Shown: positions 23,433 through 31,947 of the stretch, piece by piece
Position numbering within the stretch: position 1 is the first letter of the stretch
Layout of the letters: every line of letters begins with the position of its first letter
DNA from: Prevotella sp.
GTDB taxonomy: Bacteria; Bacteroidota; Bacteroidia; Bacteroidales; Bacteroidaceae
Direction of reading: 5' to 3'
Length of the DNA stretch: 48,201 nucleotides
Assembly: GCA_017467705.1 (NCBI GenBank)
Contig: JAFUSC010000103.1
Span: forward strand, 1 to 48,201
Position numbers and translations under genes: made by a program
The notes under the pieces: model-generated
Told to the model about the DNA's origin: nothing
The model's database searches: none
What the model saw: the letters and a program-made list of their open reading frames with translations, nothing else

Positions 23433-26400
23433 TCAACGCTCAACATGCAGCACCACCGACTTCGTCGTGGCCCGATATTCAGGCGAATAAGCGCACTGCA
23501 CGGTGCAGGTGCCCGTCTCGTAAGTGCCTTCACGGTCAATGAAATATTCGGTTTCAATGACGCGCTGTCCCTTGCGCAGCAAGTCGAAATAGTAGTTCGT
23601 GGAATAATCCTTCGGCGAGCAGTAGGCTCCGTTGCGGTAGCCGCTGAGCTGCTTGACGGGCTCCATGCAGGCTGCACGACGGTCAAGCACCTGCATGAAG
23701 TCAAGATCACGCTCGCTGTCAATGGTGATGCGCACCTTGATGCGGTCACCGACCTTGAGCGCAATGGGGGAACCCGTGGCGTTAACGGGGGAACCGTTAA
23801 CCACGATTTCGCGCTTCACGGTCAGGCCGCTGCCGCTGTTCTCTATGTCACGGACGGGCTGCATGAACTGTGCATAGACAGCACCCCACGACGTACCCGT
23901 TGAGGTCTTCTTCGCCGTGAACTCACGACCCTTGGGCTGATCAATGGCAGTCTTCACGTAGCCGACACCAGCCGTCGATTGCGGCAGTTCGAGTTTCTTG
24001 CCGTCAATAGCCAACACCGTCTGTTCCTGAGCATCAAGCAGGTGCGTATTGTCAAACAAGAACGCATAGACGGCATTGACGCTGTTGATGGGCGTGTCCC
24101 ATGCCTGCGTACGCTTTTCCTGCAACAGCCAGCGCTGCATCTCTTCCACCGTCTGCTGGTCAGCAGGCGTGATGACCTTCAGGGCTTCAATGGCCATGAC
24201 CTCCGTCGGAATCTTGTAGTCGTACCATGAATAACCGGCACGTGGTGTGTCGTAGTAACGCCCCTTCTCCTCCGTGAAGACGGTGTACTCCTTCAGACTC
24301 TGGGCATACTCCTCGCTGCGTTTCTTTTCGCCGATCTTGTTGAGGATGATGGCCGAGAGTGCCTTCTCGTAGATGGTCTGGTTCTTGATGTCCTTCTTCA
24401 TCTTGCCGATGAGATAGTCATTGGCGGCCTGTACGTCCTTCGGCAGCTTGCGTCCGTCGAGCGCACATATATATAGGTATTGCAGCGCCTTGAACGAGGG
24501 GAAGCCCACCGTGTGGCCTTCTTTCTCCCGTTTCTTCAGCTCAGCTACTTCTTTCACCATTTCACTGCCCATGAACGTAAAGGCTTTGTTGAGCATCGCC
24601 GTGGTCTCCTGCTGCTTGCCCGCCATGACGTTCAGGCGTGCCAGCATCTCACTGATGCTGACGGTCATGTAGAAACTGCCGCGCATGCCAGGCCACCAGC
24701 TCCAAGAGCCGTCGCCGTTCTGCAAGCCACTGAGCTTCTGCTTAGCTTCATTGATACGGTTGTTGATGGTGTTGTCATCGAAGAACTCACCCAGCCGCTG
24801 TTTCTGCTCGTCCTCACGGTCGGCATCAACCACCCACGGCGTCTCCTGTAACAGGATGTCTTTCAGCTCCTCATTCTTCGAGAGGTTACTGGTCAGCGAA
24901 CCGTTGTCAGCCTCGCGCTTCCACTGCTCAAACACGTTCTTGATGTCGGCACCCTGGCTAATGAGCGTGCGGGCAATGATGGTTGAATAGAGCGTGGCAG
25001 CCTGATCGATGGCATTTTCGTCACGCGGATTACCCACTGAAGGCAATGCCTGCACCATGAGCCAGACGGGATTATTGGTGTATTCCACGGTAAGCTTCTG
25101 ACGGCTGGTGCCTGCAGGGAACAGGCGTGCAATGTCAATGGCTTTCGTGCCCGGCTCATGCTGCGTGAACGGCACCGTCACAGTGACACGCTCCACATTG
25201 GGCAGCACGGCCAGATAATGCTGTTCGCCGTCGCTGAATGTCTTGCCCGCAGCTGACACCTGACAGATGTAAAGGTCGCACGAACCATCGGGCACGACGT
25301 TGAACGTGGCAACGAACGTCTCACCGGCCTTCACGCTGAACGGCTGGTTCTGCTTGAGCACGGTCTTATTGGTACGCGGGTCTATCAGCTGTAGCGTTGA
25401 CGTACCGCTGACGGTCTTTTCTGACGTATTGAAGATGCGGGCGGCTATCTGCGCCTGATCTCCCGTGCGCAGGAATCGCGGCATGTTCGGCTGCACCATG
25501 ACCTCCTTCTGGGCCACGGCCTCGCCTTCCAGCATGCCGAACTTCATATCCTTCGTCGTGGCCAGTCCCATGAAGCGCCACGTGGTAAGACTTTCAGGCA
25601 ATGTGAACTTGATGCTGACCTGTCCCTTCTTGTCAGTCAGCAACGTAGGATAGAAGAATGCGGTCTCGTTCAGGTTTTCACGCATCTGCACGCTGGCTGT
25701 CTCCGCCTCGGCTGTCTCGCCGGCATTGCCATCAGCAGTTGCTACAACGACTTCACTCAAATACTCCTCCTTGGCCTCAGCCATGGCCATCGGCTCGGCG
25801 TTGACCATCATCACACGCCCTGCCACACTGTTCTTGCGCATGGTTCCATAACCTAAAACAACGGCATCATCATAGACAGACTCGAAATCAGAGCGGAACA
25901 ACCAGCCGATGCCGGCAAAGTGATTGAACACCATGTCTGGAACGTCCAAGGGCGTCCAGCTACGATTACCACTGCAACTCATAGAAGACCATGATGAGCC
26001 TCTCCATGAAGTACTGGGCACCGGTATATGTATGTAGGGAGCAAACGACCACTGATGACCATTGATCTGGTCGAGCGACTTGTCATAAAGCGTTGCCATC
26101 AGCTGTGCGTCGGCAGGTGTGCCGTCGGGGTTGAGCACGGTCAGGCGCCACTCTTCCTTCTGTCCCGGTGTCAATCGGTCGCGGAAGGTGTCCCAACGCA
26201 GGGTCAGTTTCTTCTTAGGCAGCGGTCGTTTGATGCTTTCGGCATGTCGGTAGAGCTTGCCGTCTTTCACCCATGCGAAGGTGAGCAGCAGGCCGTTGCC
26301 ATAGTTTTCCTGATAAGTGAACTTGCGGTTCCAGATGGCGTTCGACTGGTCGAACGCGCCACTCTCAATCACATCGTCGCCGGCCACGATAGTGTAGACG

Positions 26401-28976
26401 ACGTGCACGTCACTGTCACTGGAACCTACCTGCACGGTGACGGGCGTGCCCTCATTGTCAAACTGCTGAGCACTGACATAGAACCAGTCCTTGGTCTCCT
26501 CGCAGGGCACGGTGTCATCAAGACTGAAGATGACACACTGCTGCTTCAGCGTGTCAGTGCCGCAGACGGCTTCCAACGTGTGACGACCGCTGGTGAAGGG
26601 TGAAGGGTGAAGGGTGGAGGGATGAAGGGTGATGGGTGTGTTGGCTGTGGCTTTCTGCCACTCGCCGCCGTCAAGACGGTAGTCGACGGTCTTTCCCTCG
26701 ATGTCCTTGCCTGCGGCATTATAGACGTGGAAGGTGACATCCGTCAGCGTCTCCTTCAGCGCCTTGTCGGGCAAGTTGCTGGTCAGCACCGTCTCGCGCG
26801 TGCCCAAGGGCAGCGACATGGACCCCTCGCGGCTCTCGCCGGCCTGATCCGTCACGTCAGCTTCGACGACATAGTGATAGAACATACAGGAACGGCGCTC
26901 CGATGCGGACAACGCCAGCGGCACGTCAACCGTGAACGCACCTTGCGCATCGGTCGTGGTCTCGCCCGATGTAATCTCTTCGTCATTACGCCCGTAGCCG
27001 TAATAGCCGTCCTGCCAATAGCGCGAATAGCTGAGCCACCAGAAGGCCACACGGCGCTTGACGGTGTACTTCACCGCTGCACCCTGCACGCCGACGCCGG
27101 CATACGAACGGGCCTGTCCCTTGACGCTGACCGTGTCGCCGGCCTTATAAGCCTGCTTCACCTCGTCGAACGTGACCTCGTAAGTCGGGCGCTTGTAGTC
27201 CTCGACGCGGAAATAGCAGTTGCCCTCATCGGTCTCGATGAAGAAGCGTCCGTTGAGTCCGCCTGTGGGCAGGATGAACTGCACGGCAGCCTTGCCGTAC
27301 TGGTCTGTGACGGCCTGCTGCTCGGCCACCACCTTATAATTGGCATTGCGCAGACGGAACGTCAGCTGTTTTCCTGACACGGCGCTGTTCTCAATGAAGT
27401 GCTCTGTCTTGTGCACCAGCGCGGCAGCGTAGACTGTCTGTCCGGGGCGGTAGATGCTGCGGTCGGTAAAGAGATTGGTATTCTCGTCCTCACTGTCACG
27501 GCCGTAATAGCTGAACGAACCGTATGGCGAGGTTTTCTTGTAACCGCAATCAGTGTCGGTGCAGGCATAGACATAGCGCGGATTCTCCTTCACGCAGATG
27601 GCTTCTCCCTTGCTGTCGCAAGTCAGTTGCAGCGTCGTGCCCGTGTTACGCTGCGGCGTAATGGTCAGCCGCGCACCGGGCACGGGCTGGCCCGTCGTGC
27701 TGTTCACCACGACGATGCGTGTGCGGTTCTGCGGCAGTGCCTCCGTCATGACAAAGAGGTCGCTCACGTAGAGCAGCAGACGGGAAGTCTCGGTGGTGGG
27801 CTGCGTCTGTACTTCCAACAGGTAGACGCCACAAGGCAGACCGGCCAAGTGCAGCGTGTCTTCGAGCAGTTCGTAAGGCGCACGGTCACCGAAGCTACGA
27901 ACCTGCGTCAGCTCTGGCATCAACGTCAGGCGCCGTTGCAGCGTCTTGAATTTCTCTGTGTCATTGAAGTCGCCGTCATCCAAGTCGTCGTTGCCCGTCA
28001 GGTCAGTCTTGTAGACCCGAAGCGTCAGCTCCTGCAAGTTGCGGATGTCACTGAACTTCAGGTCTATGGGCGTGCCCGACGTAAAGAGACGGTTGTTAAC
28101 CCTGAGCTGGAACTGCGGGTTGGTCATCTCCTGCTCTGCGTTACGCAGCTGGTTCATGCGGGGCCACTTTTTCCAACGGTCCGTGGCTTGGTGTATGTAG
28201 TCAAGCAGTTCGCCTTTCGGGGCTCCGCTGTGGTTCTTCATATAGCTGTAACGCTCCAGCGCCAGCTCGGCTGACACGTCAAGATCGCCGTAGCGTGCAA
28301 TGAGCGAGTCGAGCTGATGCACGTAGGGTGACTCACGATAGTCATAGTAATAGTTCTTCGTTTCTTCTTGCAGCAGCCACAGGGCCGAGAGGCAGGCACC
28401 TGCACGGTTGCCGCTCTTCACGTACTGGGCGTGCATGGCGTCGTAGTTGCTCAGCGCCCGACCAATGAAACTCAGCAGGTCATTGTCGAAGTAACGGCTG
28501 TCCTTGCCCTTGATGATAAAAGGCTCGTAGTTAGTGGCTTTCGTTGCGGCCAACAGCTTGGGGTTGGCCAGTGCCAACTCAGCGTAGGCCTTGCTCTTCT
28601 GCTCTGCCGAGTCGAGTCGGCTGCCTGAATAACCATCATACAGACGGCTGAGCACGGTGGCATAGACCGCCTTCAACGCACCATCATTCGCACGCTGGCA
28701 CTCAGCCTCAAGGCGGTTGATCTCGGGCTTCAGCGAGTCAGGAGCCACGCTGAACTGTGTTTCCATGCGCAGCAACTGCGCTTTCAACAGGTGACCATAC
28801 TCTTTTTCACGCCGGGCCTTGTCGGCTATCTTGTCGGCCAACTGCATGGTCTGTTGCGGCAGGTCTTTCTCCTGTGCTTCCTCCAACTGCTGCCAGAGTT
28901 TCTTATAGCTCTGACCAAAAAGGACTACGGGCATTGTCATCATCAACATGAATGTTAGGAACAAACTCTTCTTCAT
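23433..28976 (-). CDS. Alpha-2-macroglobulin family protein, thioester-less
   Basis: This 1847-residue exported protein has a signal peptide (residues 1-21). Helical repeats cover residues 25-290. MG2-type beta domains follow, with FTDRSIYRPGQTVYAAALVH near 505-525. An A2M domain has LTDKKGQVSIKFTLPESLTTWRFMGLATT near 1105-1135. A C-terminal alpha/alpha toroid has NGDGSWSWWPGMRG near 1415. In family members with a thioester a CxEQ motif precedes the toroid; here the matching segment NPRDENAIDQAATLY lacks it. Bacterial A2M proteins are periplasmic protease traps or protective factors. A segment near residue 1045 reads VVLGYGTMRKNSVAG, like the TonB-dependent receptor N-terminal motif. A 7-bp array is embedded at about 781-795. 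Confidence 0.88.
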   Translation of the reverse strand: MKKSLFLTFMLMMTMPVVLFGQSYKKLWQQLEEAQEKDLPQQTMQLADKIADKARREKEYGHLLKAQLLRMETQFSVAPDSLKPEINRLEAECQRANDGALKAVYATVLSRLYDGYSGSRLDSAEQKSKAYAELALANPKLLAATKATNYEPFIIKGKDSRYFDNDLLSFIGRALSNYDAMHAQYVKSGNRAGACLSALWLLQEETKNYYYDYRESPYVHQLDSLIARYGDLDVSAELALERYSYMKNHSGAPKGELLDYIHQATDRWKKWPRMNQLRNAEQEMTNPQFQLRVNNRLFTSGTPIDLKFSDIRNLQELTLRVYKTDLTGNDDLDDGDFNDTEKFKTLQRRLTLMPELTQVRSFGDRAPYELLEDTLHLAGLPCGVYLLEVQTQPTTETSRLLLYVSDLFVMTEALPQNRTRIVVVNSTTGQPVPGARLTITPQRNTGTTLQLTCDSKGEAICVKENPRYVYACTDTDCGYKKTSPYGSFSYYGRDSEDENTNLFTDRSIYRPGQTVYAAALVHKTEHFIENSAVSGKQLTFRLRNANYKVVAEQQAVTDQYGKAAVQFILPTGGLNGRFFIETDEGNCYFRVEDYKRPTYEVTFDEVKQAYKAGDTVSVKGQARSYAGVGVQGAAVKYTVKRRVAFWWLSYSRYWQDGYYGYGRNDEEITSGETTTDAQGAFTVDVPLALSASERRSCMFYHYVVEADVTDQAGESREGSMSLPLGTRETVLTSNLPDKALKETLTDVTFHVYNAAGKDIEGKTVDYRLDGGEWQKATANTPITLHPSTLHPSPFTSGRHTLEAVCGTDTLKQQCVIFSLDDTVPCEETKDWFYVSAQQFDNEGTPVTVQVGSSDSDVHVVYTIVAGDDVIESGAFDQSNAIWNRKFTYQENYGNGLLLTFAWVKDGKLYRHAESIKRPLPKKKLTLRWDTFRDRLTPGQKEEWRLTVLNPDGTPADAQLMATLYDKSLDQINGHQWSFAPYIHIPVPSTSWRGSSWSSMSCSGNRSWTPLDVPDMVFNHFAGIGWLFRSDFESVYDDAVVLGYGTMRKNSVAGRVMMVNAEPMAMAEAKEEYLSEVVVATADGNAGETAEAETASVQMRENLNETAFFYPTLLTDKKGQVSIKFTLPESLTTWRFMGLATTKDMKFGMLEGEAVAQKEVMVQPNMPRFLRTGDQAQIAARIFNTSEKTVSGTSTLQLIDPRTNKTVLKQNQPFSVKAGETFVATFNVVPDGSCDLYICQVSAAGKTFSDGEQHYLAVLPNVERVTVTVPFTQHEPGTKAIDIARLFPAGTSRQKLTVEYTNNPVWLMVQALPSVGNPRDENAIDQAATLYSTIIARTLISQGADIKNVFEQWKREADNGSLTSNLSKNEELKDILLQETPWVVDADREDEQKQRLGEFFDDNTINNRINEAKQKLSGLQNGDGSWSWWPGMRGSFYMTVSISEMLARLNVMAGKQQETTAMLNKAFTFMGSEMVKEVAELKKREKEGHTVGFPSFKALQYLYICALDGRKLPKDVQAANDYLIGKMKKDIKNQTIYEKALSAIILNKIGEKKRSEEYAQSLKEYTVFTEEKGRYYDTPRAGYSWYDYKIPTEVMAIEALKVITPADQQTVEEMQRWLLQEKRTQAWDTPINSVNAVYAFLFDNTHLLDAQEQTVLAIDGKKLELPQSTAGVGYVKTAIDQPKGREFTAKKTSTGTSWGAVYAQFMQPVRDIENSGSGLTVKREIVVNGSPVNATGSPIALKVGDRIKVRITIDSERDLDFMQVLDRRAACMEPVKQLSGYRNGAYCSPKDYSTNYYFDLLRKGQRVIETEYFIDREGTYETGTCTVQCAYSPEYRATTKSVVLHVER
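26592..26634 (-). repeat. 7-bp tandem array inside the alpha-2-macroglobulin gene
   Basis: Three exact GGTGAAG heptamers, then GGTGGAG and two degenerate units (plus-strand reading). It encodes ITLHPSTLHPSPFTSG on the minus strand, in a loop of an MG domain. Confidence 0.83.
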
Positions 28977-29005
28977 ACCTGTACGTTTTTTGCGTTACGA
29001 TGCTA

Positions 29006-29013
29006 CAAAGGTA
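29006..29013 (-). promoter_or_regulatory. Promoter of the alpha-2-macroglobulin gene
   Basis: TACCTTTG on the minus strand (plus strand CAAAGGTA), with TTTG at 29033-29036 exactly 19 bp upstream. This is a full Bacteroidota -33/-7 promoter, 29 bp before the ATG at 28976. Confidence 0.82.
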
Positions 29014-29104
29014 CGAATAAGTGAGCAAAATGCAAAAGAAAAACAAGTTTTTCTTTTCATTTTCGAACGAAAGTACCTTCGACCGCAGGTCAAAGGTATA
29101 CAAT

Positions 29105-29139
29105 AATTAATAATAAAGAATTAAGAATTAAGAATTATT
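29105..29139 (+). repeat. 7-bp tandem array in the 28977-29437 gap
   Basis: Five heptamers: AATTAAT, AATAAAG, AATTAAG, AATTAAG, AATTATT. This is the same type as the arrays before topB and thyA. Confidence 0.88.
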
Positions 29140-29180
29140 TGTTTTTCTTATCGTCTTTCAAACTTTTTACCCCCATTTTT

Positions 29181-29290
29181 AGAACTGCCGATTCCCGAAA
29201 TGAGAACTGCCGATTCCCGAAATGAGAACTGCCGATTCCCAACGCGAGAACTGCCGATTCTCAACGCGAGAAACGGCGGTTTTCAAACCA
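29181..29290 (+). repeat. 22-bp tandem array, AGAACTGCCG type
   Basis: Five contiguous 22-bp units start at 29181, 29203, 29225, 29247 and 29269. The core is AGAACTGCCGATTCCC; unit 4 has the dyad GAGAAC / GATTCTC, and unit 5 is degenerate (AGAAACGGCGGTTTTC). Weaker in-phase units may flank it (29159, 29291). It lies in the 461-bp gap between the alpha-2-macroglobulin gene and the 29438 gene, ending 48 bp before a -7 box. The remainder of the gap is AT-rich with no gene seen. Confidence 0.92.
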
Positions 29291-29338
29291 AGCAAACACT
29301 TTTTTCATTTTCCTTGCTGCAAACTCAAAAACATTTTG

Positions 29339-29346
29339 TACCTTTG
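29339..29346 (+). promoter_or_regulatory. -7 box TACCTTTG for the 29438 gene
   Basis: TACCTTTG matches TAnnTTTG, with a TTG at 29314-29316 about 22 bp upstream. The ATG is 91 bp downstream, leaving a long leader. Confidence 0.72.
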
Positions 29347-29437
29347 CAAACGTATTCCGAAAGGAACGCAAGACATAGTTGCTCAATAGCCTCACTTCAC
29401 CACCACGAGAAAGAGCAAATTCACTAAACTATAAATT

Positions 29438-29878
29438 ATGAAAAGATTTTTTGTTTCTACAGCATTGTTAGTAGCCACCTCAAGCGGTTTTGCATCAAGC
29501 AGTTATTCGTCATCAGAACTGGAAATGCCGGGCTGGTTGCTTTTCATCGCTCTGTTAATGATTACTTGGGGAGTATTGGAGATTATTCTTTTCTTCAAAA
29601 TTTGGGGAATGACTAACGACGTTCGGCGATTGACCAATCAGTTTTGTCCAAAGGCTCCAATGGAAACACCCGCACCTAAGCCCATCAATCCAGACAAATA
29701 CGAGGTAGGAGAATATGACCGCCGGCTTGATAACGTCAAGATTGGCGACAAAGTGCGTCGCCTGTCTGATGGAAAAATTCTTGAAGTGGTGAGCATTGGA
29801 GAAAACTCATTAGAGTGTCGCGGCGGTATGCTTGACGGCATCCTCTCCTACCCCAAGGACTCACTTGCTGCCATATAG
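29438..29878 (+). CDS. Small membrane protein with a C-terminal KOW/SH3-like domain, function unknown
   Basis: This 146-residue protein has a signal-like N-terminus (MKRFFVSTALLVATSSGFAS), a Ser-rich stretch, and a transmembrane segment at residues 31-54 (WLLFIALLMITWGVLEIILFF). After a Pro-rich linker, residues 95-140 form a small beta domain: NVKIGDKVRRLSDGKILEVVSIGEN. The pattern 'GDKV..L.DGK...V' is typical of SH3/KOW-like barrels. I do not know the family. It has its own promoter downstream of a 22-bp array. The next gene starts 77 bp on. Confidence 0.65.
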   Translation: MKRFFVSTALLVATSSGFASSSYSSSELEMPGWLLFIALLMITWGVLEIILFFKIWGMTNDVRRLTNQFCPKAPMETPAPKPINPDKYEVGEYDRRLDNVKIGDKVRRLSDGKILEVVSIGENSLECRGGMLDGILSYPKDSLAAI

Positions 29879-29955
29879 ATAAATAAAGATTTTTAAACCT
29901 TTGAACGTCGTGTGCGTCTAAGTGAGGAAGACAAACAATTAACAGAAACAGCATC

Positions 29956-30594
29956 ATGACAATGACGAAGACACTCGTGGCCGCGGCACTGATGGCGCTC
30001 GGCACACTGACGGCACAGGCACAGGACTGCTGCCAGAAGAAGGAAGCACAAGCCTGCTGCCAAATGAAAAAGGGAAATCCTACAGTAGAGAACATCCTGA
30101 CACGCACGTCGATACGCAAGTATCAGGCACGGGCCGTGGAAGCAGGCAAGATAGACACACTGCTCCGAGCAGCAATGGCTGCTCCGACAGCCATGAACAA
30201 ACAGCCGTGGCATTTCGTGGTCGTAACGGACAAAGAGGTGCTGAAGGCCATCGGCGGTGAACGCGGTGCAGAGCGCTTTGCCAACGTGCCGTTAGCCATC
30301 GTCGTCTGCGGCGACCTGAACAAGGCTCCACAAGGTCCTGGCCGCGATTTCTGGATACAGGACACATCGGCTGCCACAGAAAACATCCTGTTAGCCGCTC
30401 ACGCCATGGGACTGGGAGCCGTATGGACCAGTTCATACCCGCGCGAGCAACGCTACAAAGAGATACAGGCGGCCATCAATGCACCTGAACACATCGTACC
30501 GCTCTGCGTGGTGCTCATCGGCTACCCCGACGAGCAGCCCGCACCGAAACAGAAATACCTGCAAGAGAACGTTACGTACAACCAGTTTAAGTAA
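29956..30594 (+). CDS. Exported nitroreductase-family flavoprotein
   Basis: This 212-residue protein has the nitroreductase fold: TRTSIRKYQARAVEAGKIDTLL (FMN-binding Arg), AAPTAMNKQPWHFVVV, DTSAATENILLAAHAMGLGAVW and VLIGYPDEQPAPK. Family members use FMN and NAD(P)H to reduce nitro compounds, quinones or related substrates. Unusually it carries a signal peptide (residues 1-22, LMALGTLTAQAQ), followed by two di-cysteine motifs (DCCQKKE and ACCQMKK) before the domain. Export to the periplasm is therefore predicted, and the cysteine pairs could bind metal or form disulfides. The start could also be the second ATG. The gene converges on the MATE gene. Confidence 0.85.
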   Translation: MTMTKTLVAAALMALGTLTAQAQDCCQKKEAQACCQMKKGNPTVENILTRTSIRKYQARAVEAGKIDTLLRAAMAAPTAMNKQPWHFVVVTDKEVLKAIGGERGAERFANVPLAIVVCGDLNKAPQGPGRDFWIQDTSAATENILLAAHAMGLGAVWTSSYPREQRYKEIQAAINAPEHIVPLCVVLIGYPDEQPAPKQKYLQENVTYNQFK

Positions 30595-30600
30595 GTCGCA

Positions 30601-31947
30601 TCATTTTCTGATGATGGTCTGCACCACGCCGCGCGTGAGCAGATAGAGCAACATGGAGAGCCACAAGCCGTGGTTCTCCATTGTTTTTGTCAGCATGAAG
30701 GTGCCGACGAAGAAGACCACGGCGGCGATGAAGGAGGAAATGAGCATGCCGCGCGTCTGCGTGGTGCCGATGAAGATGCCTTCCCAGATGAACGCCGCCA
30801 CACCTGCGACAGGAATGAGATAGGCCCACCAGACGTAATCGCGCGACGCTTCGACCACCGAAGGCTCGTCGGTGAGCAGATGCAGGAAAGGCATGCCGCC
30901 AAGGACATAGACCGCCGTGAAGAGCAACGTCATGGCTGCTCCCCAACCAAACAAGCGGCGCACGACGGCACGATAGGCAGGCATGTCCTGAGCTCCCCAA
31001 TAGCGTCCGCCAAGAGCTTCGCCAGCATAGGCAAAACCATCCATGACGTATGAGAAAAGCAGATAGAGCTGCATCAGCAGCGTGTTGACGGCCAGAATGG
31101 TAGCCCCCTGCCGGGCACCCGCACGGGTGAAGTAGAGGTTCACCGCCACGAGGAAGAGCGTGCGCAAGAAGATGTCACGGTAGGTCTTGAGCGTGGAGGG
31201 GGGAAGGTGGAAGGTCTTTCTGGTGGAGAGTGGAAGGTGGAAGGTGGAGGGAGAATACATCAAGCGCTTGAACATTTCTCCTTTAACCCTCCACCTTCCA
31301 CCTTCCACCAAAACAGCCTTCCACCCTCCACCTTCCACCTTTACCCCGGCCATCACTACTCCTGCGTACTGTGCAATGACCGTGCCGAGGGCTACACCCT
31401 CGACCTTCATGTCTAATCCATAGACCAGCAGCAGGGAGGCCAGAATGTTGACCACGTTCTGCAGGATGCTGACCATCATCGGCGTGCGTGTGTCCTGCAT
31501 GCCGATGTACCAGCCTGTCAGGGCGAAGAGCCCCAACGACGCAGGAGCTCCCCAGACGACGATATAGAAATAAGTAGCTGCCAACGGGCGCACATCAGCC
31601 GTCGGGCCAATGAGCTCAAGCATCAGCTCGCACAACGGCCATTGCAACACCAACAGCACTGCCGACACCACCACTGCCACAAGTACTGAACGACGGAGCA
31701 GCGCACGCGCCTCAGCAAAATCACCCCGGCCGTAAGCCTGTGCGGTCAGGCCGCTGGTGCCCATGCGCAGAAAGCCGAACACCCAGTAGACCAGATTGAA
31801 GATCATGGAGCCCACGGCAATAGCCCCGATGTAGGCTGCATCGCCCATGTGTCCCACGATGGCAGTATCAACCAAGCCCAGCAGCGGCACGGTGATGTTC
31901 GTGACGATGGCAGGCAGCGCTATGCGGAGTATCTGTCGGTTCATCAT
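30601..31947 (-). CDS. MATE-family efflux transporter (DinF-like)
   Basis: This 448-residue MATE transporter has about 12 hydrophobic segments. The N-terminus ILRIALPAIVTNITVPLLGLVDTAIVGHMG is characteristic of the DinF-like branch. It would export drugs or metabolites using a Na+ or H+ gradient. Residues about 202-253, the cytoplasmic loop linking the two six-helix halves, are an insertion of two inverted 7-bp arrays encoding KVEGGGW/VEGGRW and PSTFHLPLST/FHLPPSTLKT. It is the last gene of the MFP-RND-OMF-MATE operon: its ATG overlaps the OMF stop by 4 bp (31944-31947), so translation is coupled. Confidence 0.92.
   Translation of the reverse strand: MMNRQILRIALPAIVTNITVPLLGLVDTAIVGHMGDAAYIGAIAVGSMIFNLVYWVFGFLRMGTSGLTAQAYGRGDFAEARALLRRSVLVAVVVSAVLLVLQWPLCELMLELIGPTADVRPLAATYFYIVVWGAPASLGLFALTGWYIGMQDTRTPMMVSILQNVVNILASLLLVYGLDMKVEGVALGTVIAQYAGVVMAGVKVEGGGWKAVLVEGGRWRVKGEMFKRLMYSPSTFHLPLSTRKTFHLPPSTLKTYRDIFLRTLFLVAVNLYFTRAGARQGATILAVNTLLMQLYLLFSYVMDGFAYAGEALGGRYWGAQDMPAYRAVVRRLFGWGAAMTLLFTAVYVLGGMPFLHLLTDEPSVVEASRDYVWWAYLIPVAGVAAFIWEGIFIGTTQTRGMLISSFIAAVVFFVGTFMLTKTMENHGLWLSMLLYLLTRGVVQTIIRK
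31193..31340. repeat. Inverted pair of 7-bp arrays inside the MATE gene
   Basis: The left array (31193-31251) is built of GGTGGAA/GGTGGAG heptamers, four exact in-phase units at 31222-31249. The right array (31288-31340) is the reverse complement type (TTCCACC). They flank a 36-bp spacer holding CAAGCGCTTG, itself a palindrome, so the RNA could fold into a long hairpin. Confidence 0.87.

Noticed and set aside
26607-27377. 256-residue open frame antisense to the alpha-2-macroglobulin gene
   Set aside because: It lies within a confident gene on the other strand, has no recognisable domain and reflects GC-rich codon bias.
29879-29955. Small RNA or riboswitch before the exported nitroreductase
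   Set aside because: The 77-bp gap shows no stable stem or known riboswitch pattern.
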